64,000 bases of DNA from Eggerthella lenta DSM 2243 (lineage in GTDB: Bacteria; Actinomycetota; Coriobacteriia; Coriobacteriales; Eggerthellaceae): positions 2,856,501-2,920,500 of the forward strand of contig NC_013204.1 of assembly GCF_000024265.1 (NCBI RefSeq), read 5' to 3'. Under the pieces are notes generated by a model that was given only the letters and a program-made list of their open reading frames with translations, did not search any database and had not been told where the DNA came from. The position numbers were made by a program, and so were the translations under genes. Position 1 is the first letter of the stretch, and each line of letters starts with the position of its first letter. Of this stretch, positions 32,346-40,830 are shown piece after piece.

Positions 32346-32870
32346 CGCGTGCAGGCGCGGTGCTGGAACAGCGTCTCAACAGCCCGCAGGCTGCACGCGC
32401 CCAAGCGCGTCGCCGGCTATTTTACCTCTGATTACCCGGTTTCCGGCCAAATGCACAGGGATTTCGCGGGCGGGCGCACGACAACGAACGCACGCGAGGG
32501 CGCGGGAGGGAAAACGAGCGAACGAGTCGCACGCGCCGACGCGCCATCGAACCACCCGAACCGCACTGGAGGGCGCGTGCAGCGAAAAACGCCCGAATCT
32601 CCCAAGTTCGCGAGTTATGCGCACCTCCGTCATCCCGGAACGACCGTTTCGGGCGCAGTCGAGCGTTTCCGCTCAAGAAAACGCCAGGTCAGAAGTTTTC
32701 TTTGACTTACTTCGGTCACGCAGTCCGGTTTCGAAGTGCACATAACTCGTGGACATGGTGCTTTTCGAGCGATTTCGATGACGGAAGCGCGCGCAAGTCA
32801 AGGACTTGCGCGCCGACCGCAACGCCGAACGGTTCGCGAGCGCTGCGCACGCTGGCGCGGGCAGCGCGCT
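32346..32870. other. 525-base gap with an inverted repeat pair
   Basis: No convincing gene. It contains an inverted pair, CGAGTTATGCGCAC (32611-32624) and GTGCACATAACTCG (32736-32749), with 13 of 14 bases matching, flanked by CTCCGTCATC on one side and GATGACGG on the other. This gives a palindrome-bounded segment of about 175 bases. The core is lower in GC (for example TTTTCTTTGACTTACTTCGG). It lies between ispG and the M50 protease gene, and may be a defunct non-autonomous element. Confidence 0.5.
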
Positions 32871-33965
32871 CTAACCGCCGAAACCCGCACCCGAGATGAT
32901 GCGCTGGATATCCTGGTTCGCCATGAACAGGAAGAAACCGATGAACAGGATCATGCCGGCCGCGCTCAGGTAGTTGAGCGCGCGCATGGTCACGACCTTG
33001 CGCGAGATCTTCTGGAACACCTCGATGACGAAGCGGCCGCCGTCGAGCGGCAGGATGGGCAGCAGGTTCATAATGCCGAGCGACACCGAGATGGAAGCCA
33101 CGAACGAGATGGCGCTCGCCAACCCCAGATCGACCGCCTGCTTCGACATGGCGGCGATCCCGATGACCGACGTCGAGTTCTGCACGACCTCGCCCGCCGT
33201 CGACGGATTGAACAGCCCCGCGATAAGCTGCACCACCATGCCGATGTACATGAAGCCCATCTGGATCGCATCGAGCGGGTTGACGTTGACGTGCCGGATG
33301 TCGCCCGCGCTGGTCTGAACGTCCACGCCGATGAGCGAGAACAACACGACGAACAGCAGGACCGCGAACAGCAGGTTCACGGCCACGCCGGCCACGAGGA
33401 TGACCGAGCGCTTCCAGAACGGCAGGCTGCGGTACTGCTGCTTGTACTCGCTTTCGAACAGCGCATGCGCGTCTTCCACCGGGCGCGCCTGCCCCAGCTC
33501 GTAAGCGACGGCTCCTGCGGCTACCTGCTTCTTGCTTGGCTTGACCACGGGGGCGCGGTACGTGTTGTACTTGTCTTGCTTGGTGGGGCCGGCGATGCTG
33601 CCCCATTCGACGAGCTCGTCGAGCGCCTCGTACGCCGCGTCATCGGTGATGCCGCAGTCGCGGGCGATGTCTTCCATGTTCGCGGTTCCGCGGCGGTAGA
33701 GCGCGGCCAGCACGGGCTCGAGGTACGGGCTCATCTCGCCCGGCTCCATCCCGCACACCTTCGCGTAGCCGCCCAGCAGAAACGGCGTGACGCCGAACTT
33801 CGTGCCCCATTTCGTGAAGCCAATGTTGGGACCGGGAAGCCCCAGCATGAACTCGGTCACGCGCACGCCGAACGCACGCGCCGCCAGATAGTGACCGCCT
33901 TCGTGGATGAACACGAGAAAGCCCAAGATGAGCGTGGCGTAGACGATCATGAGAACAATATCCAT
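32871..33965 (-). CDS. M50 site-2 metalloprotease (RseP-like)
   Basis: 364 residues. The zinc motif 'FIHEGGHYLAARAFGV' lies in helix 1 and the second metal motif 'NLLPILPLDGGRFVIEVF' near residue 315, with further membrane helices at about 195-220 and the C-terminus. These are S2P/RseP intramembrane proteases that cut membrane-bound anti-sigma factors or signal-peptide remnants. The usual PDZ domain is not evident; residues about 90-150 look like a winged helix ('MEDIARDCGITDDAAYEALD', 'LVEWGSIAG'). Its position between dxr and ispG is the common bacterial order. Confidence 0.9.
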   Translation of the reverse strand: MDIVLMIVYATLILGFLVFIHEGGHYLAARAFGVRVTEFMLGLPGPNIGFTKWGTKFGVTPFLLGGYAKVCGMEPGEMSPYLEPVLAALYRRGTANMEDIARDCGITDDAAYEALDELVEWGSIAGPTKQDKYNTYRAPVVKPSKKQVAAGAVAYELGQARPVEDAHALFESEYKQQYRSLPFWKRSVILVAGVAVNLLFAVLLFVVLFSLIGVDVQTSAGDIRHVNVNPLDAIQMGFMYIGMVVQLIAGLFNPSTAGEVVQNSTSVIGIAAMSKQAVDLGLASAISFVASISVSLGIMNLLPILPLDGGRFVIEVFQKISRKVVTMRALNYLSAAGMILFIGFFLFMANQDIQRIISGAGFGG

Positions 33966-34396
33966 AAACTCGGTTCCCTTTCGGTCGCGAGGAATGCTTC
34001 TTTCGTGCTCTCATTATAAAGAGAAGGGCGAGCGGCACGGGCGCTGCGAACCGATGTGCGAAAAAACTACAAGGGCTGCGCGATGCGCGCACGATGCGTG
34101 AGCGTTTGCACGATTTGCGGAGGCTCGGCGGGCGTACGGCGCACACGGTCCGCAAGCCCGTCGCGCACGCACGCTGGGACCGCGTTGGATTCGTTGGCAA
34201 AGCGCGTGCAATCCGCGTTGGAAACAGGGGCACGCCACGTGGAAAACGAGCTGGAACCGCGTTGGATTCGCACCAGATCCGAGAGGAATTCCCGCTAGAC
34301 CCACGCCAACAAAACGTGAGATGGCGTCGTTACAATGGAAGAGCGGGCCCGCGCAAACGAAACAACGAACCGGAGGAGCCTTTGGAGAGGATCGCC
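33966..34396. other. 431-base gap with repeated ACCGCGTTGGATTCG motifs
   Basis: Between the protease gene and the DUF4160 gene. The 15-base ACCGCGTTGGATTCG occurs at 34179-34193 and 34256-34270, with a degenerate ATCCGCGTTGG at 34211-34221. Related text is found in reverse orientation at 40685-40745. A promoter for the DUF4160 gene should lie here but I cannot name one. No gene is supported. Confidence 0.5.
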
Positions 34397-34663
34397 ATGC
34401 CAGAAATTTGCACCTTTTACGGCATCAGGATCACTATCAATTGGGAGAAGAACGCTCCGCACCATAAGCCGCACTTCCATGCTTCCTACGGAGGCTTCGA
34501 GGCGGTATACTCGACGGAAGGAGAGCTGCTTGCAGGCAAGCTTCCTCCCCGCCAGACGAAACTCGTCATAGCATGGGCAGCGCTGCACAAGCCCGAACTT
34601 GACGACAATTGGTACCTTGCAAGCTCGAACGGAACCTGTTTTCGCATTGACCCGCTGATCTGA
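34397..34663 (+). CDS. DUF4160 family protein
   Basis: 88 residues. It has the DUF4160 hallmarks: 'MPEICTFYGIRITINWEKNA', the His-rich 'PHHKPHFHASYGG', and 'LPPRQTKLVIAWAALHKPEL'. DUF4160 genes commonly pair with a DUF2442 gene, and the pair has been proposed as a toxin-antitoxin-like module; the biochemical role is not established. ATG 34397 has an AGAGG site 6 bases upstream; the frame is open further upstream but unlike the family. The partner starts 10 bases downstream. Both stand opposite in strand to the surrounding housekeeping genes. Confidence 0.85.
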   Translation: MPEICTFYGIRITINWEKNAPHHKPHFHASYGGFEAVYSTEGELLAGKLPPRQTKLVIAWAALHKPELDDNWYLASSNGTCFRIDPLI

Positions 34664-34673
34664 GGAGGGCGCA

Positions 34674-35258
34674 ATGGAGTGGCATCTCGACAAGAAGATC
34701 ATCGACTTCGGCTTCGACGACGAAGATACGATCGTCATCGACTGGAACGACGGCAGAAGAAGCGCGTTCGACCCGTATCCCTACATGAAGGGCGCCATGG
34801 AGAAGCTGCTGGACGAAGACTACCTGAAATTGGCGTACCTCACCGGTTACGGGCGAGGCATCGCGTGGCCCGGCAACCTGGACTTCGGCGCGCAGCTTCT
34901 CTACGAAGCGTCCGTTACCGACAACTCCGAAGCGCCCCTGCCGCCACGAGGCCCGCACATGCGATGGAGCCCCGAGGCGCTCATCGTCCGCCTTAAGTTT
35001 GCCGAGGACGGCAAGATCCTGGTCGATTGGAGCGACGGAACCGTCCGCGAGTTCGACGCATGGAACCATGCGAGCGACGACGACATCGAAAAGTTCGTCG
35101 ATCCGACCTACCTTGCGCAAGCGCGCGTCGCACCCGAGCGGGATGCCATCGTCTGGCCCGACGGCGAACGCTTCGATGCCAAAACGCTCTACGAGCGCTC
35201 GGCCGTCGTGGGCTTCGAACCCTCGGCGAAGCATCTCGCGCGCGGAGCCCTTCGCTAG
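34674..35258 (+). CDS. Tandem DUF2442 protein
   Basis: 194 residues made of two similar halves. Half one has 'IVIDWNDGRRSAFDPYPYMK' and 'GRGIAWPGNLDFGAQLLYEA'; half two has 'ILVDWSDGTVREFDAWNHAS' and 'RDAIVWPDGERFDAKTLYER'. Each matches a DUF2442 unit, which usually occurs singly (about 80-90 residues). It follows the DUF4160 gene by 10 bases with a GAGGAGGG-type site, so the two form an operon. Its 3' end overlaps the convergent dxr gene by 4 bases. The function of the duplicated form is unknown. Confidence 0.82.
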   Translation: MEWHLDKKIIDFGFDDEDTIVIDWNDGRRSAFDPYPYMKGAMEKLLDEDYLKLAYLTGYGRGIAWPGNLDFGAQLLYEASVTDNSEAPLPPRGPHMRWSPEALIVRLKFAEDGKILVDWSDGTVREFDAWNHASDDDIEKFVDPTYLAQARVAPERDAIVWPDGERFDAKTLYERSAVVGFEPSAKHLARGALR

Positions 35259-36502
35259 CGCACGTTCCTGCGCGCTTCCGCTCGCGCCCAAGCGTCGAGC
35301 TCTTCCAGCTGGTCGAGGCTTTCCACGCGTTGGACGCCTTGGCGCTCGTGGGCGTCCATGACGGCCTCGACGCACGCGGCGATCCCCAGGTAGCTGCCCT
35401 CTTCAGCGAGGAAGGCGGCGACGGCCACCTCGTTCGCGGCGTTCATCACGCAGGGCAGCGTGCCGCCGCGCTCGCCGGCCGCGCGAGCCAGCGCCAGGCA
35501 ACGGAACGTGTCGGTGTCGGGAGCGGCGAATTCGAGGGTACCCAGCTTCGTGAAGTCGAGCGGCTCGACCGGCGCGTCCCAGCGCTCAGGGTACGACAGC
35601 GCGAACTGAATGGGGATGCGCATGTCGGTGGTGCCCAGATGGGCCTTCACGCTGCCGTCCGAGTACTCCACCATGGAGTGGATGGCGCTCTGCGGCTGCA
35701 CGACCACGCTGATGCGATCGTAGGACATGGCGAACAGGTGGTGCGCCTCGATGACCTCGAGACCCTTGTTCATCAGCGTGGACGAGTCGATGGATATCTT
35801 CGCGCCCATGTTCCACGTGGGGTGCGCGAGCGCCTGAGCGGGCGTGATATCGGCCAGGTCGGCTCGCGTGCGGCCGCGGAACGGTCCGCCCGACGCCGTC
35901 ACCCACAAGCGCGACACCTCGCGCGGGTCTTCGCCCAGAAGGCACTGGTAGATGGCGCCGTGCTCGGAATCGATGGGCATGAGGCGCCCCGGCTCGGCGG
36001 CCATCGGCATGATGAGGTCGCCGCCCACCACGAGCGACTCCTTGTTCGCGAGCGCCAGCACCTTGCCAGCTGCGAGCGTCTCGTAGCTGGCGCGCAGGCC
36101 GGCCGCGCCCACCAGCGCGTTCACCACGATGTCGGCCTCGGGCAGGCGCACGAGGTCCACCACGGCGTCGGCACCGAACCCGAGCGACCCTTCGCCGCCC
36201 GCGTTGTGACGCGCCACGGCCTCGGCCAGCGACGACGGCGCGCTCGCTGGCTGCTGCGTGCCTCCGTGCGATCCGCTCAGGATGGCGTTTCGCAGCTCGT
36301 CGGCAATCGGCTGCTCAGCCAGGCGCTCGTCGCCCACCGCGAGGTGGCGCACGCCGAACTCGCGCGCTTGCGCCAGCAGCTCGCCCACGCGCGTGCCCAC
36401 GGCGAGGCCCACCACCTCCAGCTTGTCCGCATGGCGACGCACAACGTCCAGCGTCTGCGCGCCGATGGAGCCCGTGGAGCCCAAGACCACTATGCGTTTC
36501 AT
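35255..36502 (-). CDS. dxr: 1-deoxy-D-xylulose 5-phosphate reductoisomerase
   Basis: 415 residues. NADPH site 'VVLGSTGSIGAQTLDVVRRH', then 'LALANKESLVVGGDLIM', the metal/substrate region 'PIDSEHGAIYQCLLG', 'LWVTASGGPFRGR', and 'HPTWNMGAKISIDSSTLMNK' followed by 'GLEVIEAHHLFA'. It makes MEP from DXP, the first committed MEP-pathway step. Compared with typical Dxr, an extra segment of about 25 residues after 'RNAILSGSHGG' contains DNA resembling the dispersed CCGCTCAGGATGGC unit. It ends in a 4-base convergent overlap with the DUF2442 gene and follows cdsA by 72 bases. Confidence 0.96.
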   Translation of the reverse strand: MKRIVVLGSTGSIGAQTLDVVRRHADKLEVVGLAVGTRVGELLAQAREFGVRHLAVGDERLAEQPIADELRNAILSGSHGGTQQPASAPSSLAEAVARHNAGGEGSLGFGADAVVDLVRLPEADIVVNALVGAAGLRASYETLAAGKVLALANKESLVVGGDLIMPMAAEPGRLMPIDSEHGAIYQCLLGEDPREVSRLWVTASGGPFRGRTRADLADITPAQALAHPTWNMGAKISIDSSTLMNKGLEVIEAHHLFAMSYDRISVVVQPQSAIHSMVEYSDGSVKAHLGTTDMRIPIQFALSYPERWDAPVEPLDFTKLGTLEFAAPDTDTFRCLALARAAGERGGTLPCVMNAANEVAVAAFLAEEGSYLGIAACVEAVMDAHERQGVQRVESLDQLEELDAWARAEARRNVR

Positions 36503-36574
36503 GCACGCCTCCTAGAAACAGGTCGAACGTAAACCGTCGGTAGGGTTGGCTGCGGCGCCCGAGGCCTGCCGCCG

Positions 36575-37507
36575 TCAGATCAGCGGAACCGGGAACGGGA
36601 TGCAGCCGAAACCCAAAAGCAGTATCGCCGAGGTCACCGCCACCAAGAACAGCGAGTCGCAGCGATCCAGCAGGCCGCCGTGGCCCGGCATGATGGTGCC
36701 AGAGTCCTTGAAGCCGGAATTGCGCTTGATGCGGCTCTCGGCCAAGTCGCCCAGCACGCCCATCAGCCCGCTGATGAGCCCGAACGCCATCGCTTGCGGG
36801 ATGGACATCGTCACGCCGGGAATGAGGGTCATCAAGCACCAGAACGCGGCCGATCCCACGAGCCCCGCAATGAACCCCTCCCAGCTCTTCTTCGGCGAGG
36901 TGCGCGGCGCCAGCTTGTGCTTGCCGAACTTGCTTCCCACCAGATAGGCGAACGAATCGTTCGCCCATACGCTGAGGAAGATGCCCAGCGCCAGCACGCC
37001 GCCCCATGGCTGGGGCAGCGCCGTGCGGACGACCACGAGCCCCGACAGCAGCATGCCGCAGTACGCAGCTCCGAAGAAGCTCACGCCCACGTCGGGCACG
37101 CGCGCCCGCATCCAGAACACGTACCACACGATCAGCGCCAACAGCAACGCGAGGCTCACGTACAGCGCACCGTTCAGCCCCAGCAGAAACACGCTGAGCG
37201 GGTACAGCATGGCCGCGATGATGCCGAGCATCTCGTTGGGCAGCTTCGCGTCCGAACGCAGCATATAGTAGAACTCGCCCGCCGTGATGCCCGCCGTAGC
37301 CACCAGGAACGCCACGGTGGTCCAGTCGCTGACGAGGATGCACAAAACCGACAGCGCCACATACACGAATCCCGTGCGGAAACGCACTTGCAAGTCGGTG
37401 GCGTTCTTCAGCTTCTCGGGCGTCTTCTCATAGGCGAAATCCTTGATGCGCCCCGTGCGCGAGCGGTCATCTTCCGCCTCAGCCTGTTCGTCGGGCCGCG
37501 GCGCCAC
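36575..37507 (-). CDS. cdsA: Phosphatidate cytidylyltransferase
   Basis: 310 residues with about eight membrane helices. The C-terminal signature is clear: 'LAPRTSPKKSWEGFIAGLVG', 'GDLAESRIKRNSGFKDSG' and 'PGHGGLLDRCDSLF'. It makes CDP-diacylglycerol for phospholipid synthesis. The first 45 residues are charged and cytoplasmic. The GTG start at 37507 directly follows the uppS stop (37508), so coupling is likely. The order uppS-cdsA-dxr is the usual one in many bacteria. Confidence 0.95.
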   Translation of the reverse strand: MAPRPDEQAEAEDDRSRTGRIKDFAYEKTPEKLKNATDLQVRFRTGFVYVALSVLCILVSDWTTVAFLVATAGITAGEFYYMLRSDAKLPNEMLGIIAAMLYPLSVFLLGLNGALYVSLALLLALIVWYVFWMRARVPDVGVSFFGAAYCGMLLSGLVVVRTALPQPWGGVLALGIFLSVWANDSFAYLVGSKFGKHKLAPRTSPKKSWEGFIAGLVGSAAFWCLMTLIPGVTMSIPQAMAFGLISGLMGVLGDLAESRIKRNSGFKDSGTIMPGHGGLLDRCDSLFLVAVTSAILLLGFGCIPFPVPLI

Positions 37508-38287
37508 CTATTTCACCGCCCCGAACCGGCGATCGCGCGACTGGAACTCCAGCAGCGCGCGCAAGAACTCGTAACGATCGAAGTCCGGCCACAGCGTCTC
37601 GGTGCACACGAACTCGGAATAGGCGATCTGCCACAGCAGGAAGTTCGACACGCGCATCTCGCCGCTGGTTCGGATGAGCAGGTCGGGGTCGGGGATGTCC
37701 GCGGTGTACAGATGGCGAGACAGCGTCGCCTCGCTCAAAGGCTCGGGTTCGCGGCCCTCGCGCAACGCGGCATGCGCGCCGTCCATGTAGGACCGCATAG
37801 CGTCGAGCAGCTCCACGCGGCCGCCATAGTTCACGGCCACGACCAGCGTCATCCCGTCGTTGTCCTTCGTCTTCTCCCACGCCTTCGCGAAGGCGTCGCG
37901 CGTCTTCTTGGGCAGCTCGTCGGTGCGCCCGATGGTCATCACGCGCACGTGCTCTTCGTGCAGGCCGTCCACCTCGGCCAGCATCGTGGTGGCGAACAGG
38001 TTCATGAGGCCGATGACCTCGTCCTGCGGGCGCTTCCAGTTCTCGGACGAGAACGAGTAGATGGTCAGGTAGCGCACGCCCACGTCGGACGCGCAGCGGA
38101 TGGTTTCGCGCACCGCCTCGATACCGGCCTTATGGCCGAACAGGCGGTTCTTCCCCCGCTCTTTCGCCCAGCGGCCGTTGCCGTCCATGATGACGGCCAC
38201 ATGCTGCGGCACCTCCGCAGCATCGAGCTGCGACGGATCGAGATCCGCCGGGGGGTTGGGGAATATGTAGTCAAGCGACTTATTCAA
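37508..38287 (-). CDS. uppS: Isoprenyl transferase (undecaprenyl diphosphate synthase)
   Basis: 259 residues. The cis-prenyltransferase motifs are 'HVAVIMDGNGRWAKERGKNR' with the catalytic Asp, 'YLTIYSFSSENWKRP', 'VNYGGRVEL', and 'DPDLLIRTSGEMRVSNFLLW' followed by 'QIAYSE'. It makes the C55 lipid carrier required for peptidoglycan and for the EPS unit assembled by the first region of this window. The start is TTG at 38287. A terminator and a long hairpin separate it from frr. Confidence 0.95.
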   Translation of the reverse strand: MNKSLDYIFPNPPADLDPSQLDAAEVPQHVAVIMDGNGRWAKERGKNRLFGHKAGIEAVRETIRCASDVGVRYLTIYSFSSENWKRPQDEVIGLMNLFATTMLAEVDGLHEEHVRVMTIGRTDELPKKTRDAFAKAWEKTKDNDGMTLVVAVNYGGRVELLDAMRSYMDGAHAALREGREPEPLSEATLSRHLYTADIPDPDLLIRTSGEMRVSNFLLWQIAYSEFVCTETLWPDFDRYEFLRALLEFQSRDRRFGAVK

Positions 38288-38307
38288 GGCTACCTCACAA
38301 AAGACGA

Positions 38308-38337
38308 GAAGCCGACGGCCTCATGGCCGCCGGCTTC
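38308..38337 (-). terminator. Terminator between frr and uppS
   Basis: Leftward, GAAGCCG-x-CGGC pairs with GCCG-x-CGGCTTC (arms 38308-38319 and 38326-38337, one mismatch), followed by TCGTCTTTTG. It probably ends or attenuates transcription from pyrH-frr ahead of uppS. Confidence 0.7.
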
Positions 38338-38372
38338 GGAGATTTAATTCGGCTTCGCCGAATTAAATCTCC
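38338..38372 (-). promoter_or_regulatory. Perfect 15-base hairpin covering the frr stop codon
   Basis: GGAGATTTAATTCGG (38338-38352) and CCGAATTAAATCTCC (38358-38372) pair around a CTTCG loop. The frr TAA lies inside the stem. It abuts the terminator hairpin, and both contain a GAAGCCG-like segment that could pair alternatively. Confidence 0.6.
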
Positions 38373-38920
38373 ATGACCTCGGCTTCCTTCTTCTTGAACG
38401 CCTCGTCGACTTCGGCGATGTACTTGTCGGTGAGCTTCTGCACCTCCGCCTGGCCGCGGCGCTCGTCGTCCTCGGGAAGGCTGTCTTCCTTGACGGCGCG
38501 CTCGATGGCGCTGTTGGCATCGCGGCGGGCGTTGCGCACGGCTACGCGGGCTTCCTCTGCGTAGCCCTTACACTGCTTCACCAGCTCGCGGCGGCGCTCC
38601 TCGGTGAGCGCGGGGAACGGCAGGCGGATGACTGAGCCGTCGTTCGACGGCGTCACGCCCAGGTCGCTCTGGAGGATGGCATGCTCGATGGCGCCCAGCA
38701 CGCCTTTGTCCCACGGCTCGATGACCAGCATGTGCGCGTCGGGCGTCTTGACGCCCGCCATCTGGTTCACCGGGGTGGGCACGCCGTAGTAGTCCACCCT
38801 GATGCGATCGAGCACCATGGCGTTCGCGCGCCCGGTGCGAACGGAGGCGAATGCGTCGCCCAGCGAGCCCAGCGCCTTCTCCATGCGCTCTTCGGCCTGC
38901 ATCATAATATCGTCGATCAT
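38363..38920 (-). CDS. frr: Ribosome recycling factor
   Basis: 185 residues, exactly the usual length. Visible: 'AEERMEKALGSLGDAFASVR', 'TGRANAMVLDRIRVDYYG', 'PTPVNQMAGVKTPDAHMLVI', 'GSVIRLPFPALTEERRRELV' and 'KADEAFKKKE'-like C-terminus. It splits post-termination ribosomes with EF-G. ATG 38920 has an AAAGGA site and gives the standard N-terminus, so I prefer it to the in-frame start at 38935. It lies between pyrH and uppS, the common order. Confidence 0.96.
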   Translation of the reverse strand: MIDDIMMQAEERMEKALGSLGDAFASVRTGRANAMVLDRIRVDYYGVPTPVNQMAGVKTPDAHMLVIEPWDKGVLGAIEHAILQSDLGVTPSNDGSVIRLPFPALTEERRRELVKQCKGYAEEARVAVRNARRDANSAIERAVKEDSLPEDDERRGQAEVQKLTDKYIAEVDEAFKKKEAEVMEI

Positions 38921-38993
38921 CCCGGTTCCTTTCACCCTGCGTTTCGCAACGCGTCCGCCGCCGACGGAGGCGGGTGCGCGCGTTTTCGTTATT

Positions 38994-39716
38994 CTACTGC
39001 GATTCTACCGTGGTTCCCACGTCTTCGCCCTTCAAAGCGCGCGAAATGTTGCCTTTAACGGTAAGGTCGAACACGATCATGGGAACGTCGTTGTCCATGC
39101 ACAGCGACGTAGCCGTGGAATCCATGACGTTGAGCCCCTTGGAGAGCACCTCCATGTAGCTAACGCGGTCGTAGCGCTTGGCATCGGGGTTCTTCTTGGG
39201 GTCGCTGTCGTACACGCCGTCCACCTTCGTGGCCTTCATCAGCACGTCCACGTCCAGCTCGCAGGCGCGCAGCGCCGCGGTGGTGTCGGTGGTGAAGTAC
39301 GGGTTGCCCGTGCCGGCGGCCAAGATGACCACGCGACCCTTCTCCATGTGGCGGATGGCGCGTCGGCGGATATAGGGCTCGGACACTTCCTGCATGTTGA
39401 TGGCGCTCTGCACGCGCGAGAAGATGCCGTGGCGCTCGAAGGCATCCTGCAAGGCCAGCGCGTTCATCACCGTGGCCAGCATGCCGATGTAGTCGGCCTG
39501 CGCGCGATCCATGCCCTCGGCCGAACCGGCCAAGCCGCGGAAGATGTTGCCGCCGCCCACGACCACGGCCATCTGCACGCCGGCGCGCACGATTTCGGCG
39601 ATCTGATCGGCAAGGTCGTCCACCACCTTCGGATCGATGCCGTAGCCGACGTCGCCCGCCAGCGCCTCGCCGGACAACTTGAGCAGCACGCGATCGTAGC
39701 GGTATCCTTCAGACAT
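38994..39716 (-). CDS. pyrH: UMP kinase
   Basis: 240 residues, amino-acid-kinase fold: '[20 protein letters not shown]', '[13 protein letters not shown]', '[20 protein letters not shown]' and '[16 protein letters not shown]'. It phosphorylates UMP to UDP as a hexamer controlled by GTP and UTP in the family. The next gene to the left is frr. The usual upstream neighbours rpsB and tsf are absent; a methyltransferase gene lies there instead. Confidence 0.96.
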   Translation of the reverse strand: MSEGYRYDRVLLKLSGEALAGDVGYGIDPKVVDDLADQIAEIVRAGVQMAVVVGGGNIFRGLAGSAEGMDRAQADYIGMLATVMNALALQDAFERHGIFSRVQSAINMQEVSEPYIRRRAIRHMEKGRVVILAAGTGNPYFTTDTTAALRACELDVDVLMKATKVDGVYDSDPKKNPDAKRYDRVSYMEVLSKGLNVMDSTATSLCMDNDVPMIVFDLTVKGNISRALKGEDVGTTVESQ

Positions 39717-39887
39717 AAGCCTTATCCTCTCGGTGGTCGTTCATATAGGTTGCTCTAACCGTTCATCTTACCCGAAAATGAAAACGACCGCGCCCTGCTC
39801 GCACGCGTTTTCCGGCATTTCACGCAAAGGACAGACGACAACGCGGGGCGCACCGGAAGCTCTAGAAGGCGGCGGACAGCGCGTTCG

Positions 39888-40568
39888 CTAGCGCCGCGCG
39901 CAGGCGACGGCGGCCGTGAACGACCGGCCGATCAGCTCTTCGGCGATGTCGGTGCCGTCAGGTTCGACGGGGCGCTCGCGCTCGAAAGAGCACAAGGAGA
40001 AGCCAGCGCGATCCACGGCGATGCGGGCGAATTCGGCTTGAGAGCGAGCGGCGCCGAACACGTTGCCCGCGCACGCAAACGCCTGCATGGCGGCGGTCGG
40101 AAGCGGCTCGTCCGCGAACACGCCCGCATGGTAGAGGAAGCCGTCCGGCGCAAGGACGCGCGCCGTCTCGCGCAGCGCCCCTTCGAGATCCCATGCCAGG
40201 TTCAGCACGCTGTTCACGATCACGACGTCGAACGACGCGTCCTCCACGCCCGCCGCGCGCAGGCCCTCGAAGCACCCCCGCGCGAACGCAAGCCGCTCGG
40301 CCCACGCGGCGCCCTCCGCGCGCGCGGCCGCGGCCGTCGCCTCCGCGCGGGCCACGCAAGCGGCGGAAGGGTCGACGCCCAGCACGAACCCGTCCGGCCC
40401 CACCCGATCAGCCAGCTTGTACGCGCCCTTGCCGTTGCGGCATCCCAGGTCCAGCACGCGCATGCCGCGCAGATCCTCGGGCAGGAGCATCTCGCACCTG
40501 CCGCTGTACCCGTCGCGCGGCATCTCCGCGTAGTGGGCCTCCGCATGCCGAAGCTCGAGTTCGTCCAC
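39888..40568 (-). CDS. Class I SAM-dependent methyltransferase
   Basis: 226 residues. The SAM-binding core is 'RVLDLGCRNGKGAYKLADRV' followed by 'GFVLGVDPSAACVARAE', and later 'FDVVIVNSVLNLAWDLEGAL' and 'LAPDGFLYHAGVFADEPLP'. The 'HYAEMP..GYSG' N-terminus and this core recall methyltransferase type 11 and ArsM-like enzymes, but the cysteines of arsenite methyltransferases are not conserved. GTG 40568 has an AAGGAG site 6 bases upstream; the frame is open to 40757 without support. Substrate unknown. Confidence 0.87.
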   Translation of the reverse strand: MDELELRHAEAHYAEMPRDGYSGRCEMLLPEDLRGMRVLDLGCRNGKGAYKLADRVGPDGFVLGVDPSAACVARAEATAAAARAEGAAWAERLAFARGCFEGLRAAGVEDASFDVVIVNSVLNLAWDLEGALRETARVLAPDGFLYHAGVFADEPLPTAAMQAFACAGNVFGAARSQAEFARIAVDRAGFSLCSFERERPVEPDGTDIAEELIGRSFTAAVACARR

Positions 40569-40684
40569 GTTCGCTCCTTCCCTTCCGACCGGCGCCTCGC
40601 GCGCACGGCCCTCAGCGCGCGGCGACGGCCTGCGGCCAGCGGCCTTTTGCGGTAGACGGTCGACGCTACCCCGATCTAGCGCAA

Positions 40685-40745
40685 TTCTAACGCGGATCTT
40701 ACGCAAATTTGGCGCGGAACCAACGCAGATCCAACGCGTTTTCCA
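40685..40745 (-). repeat. GCGTTGGAT-type short repeats
   Basis: On the minus strand this reads AACGCGTTGGATCTGCGTTGG, then further AAGATCCGCGTTAG-type units: three or four imperfect copies of a GCGTTGGAT motif, in opposite orientation to the copies at 34179-34270. (The motif is quoted in part.) It lies in the untranslated region upstream of the methyltransferase. Confidence 0.4.
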
Positions 40746-40830
40746 TGCGGTTTCCACATCTCGTTACGCCTGGTAAACAGCATCGTCTCCCGGTCGATGA
40801 GGCTGAATCCCCCATGTTATTTTTCACTTC

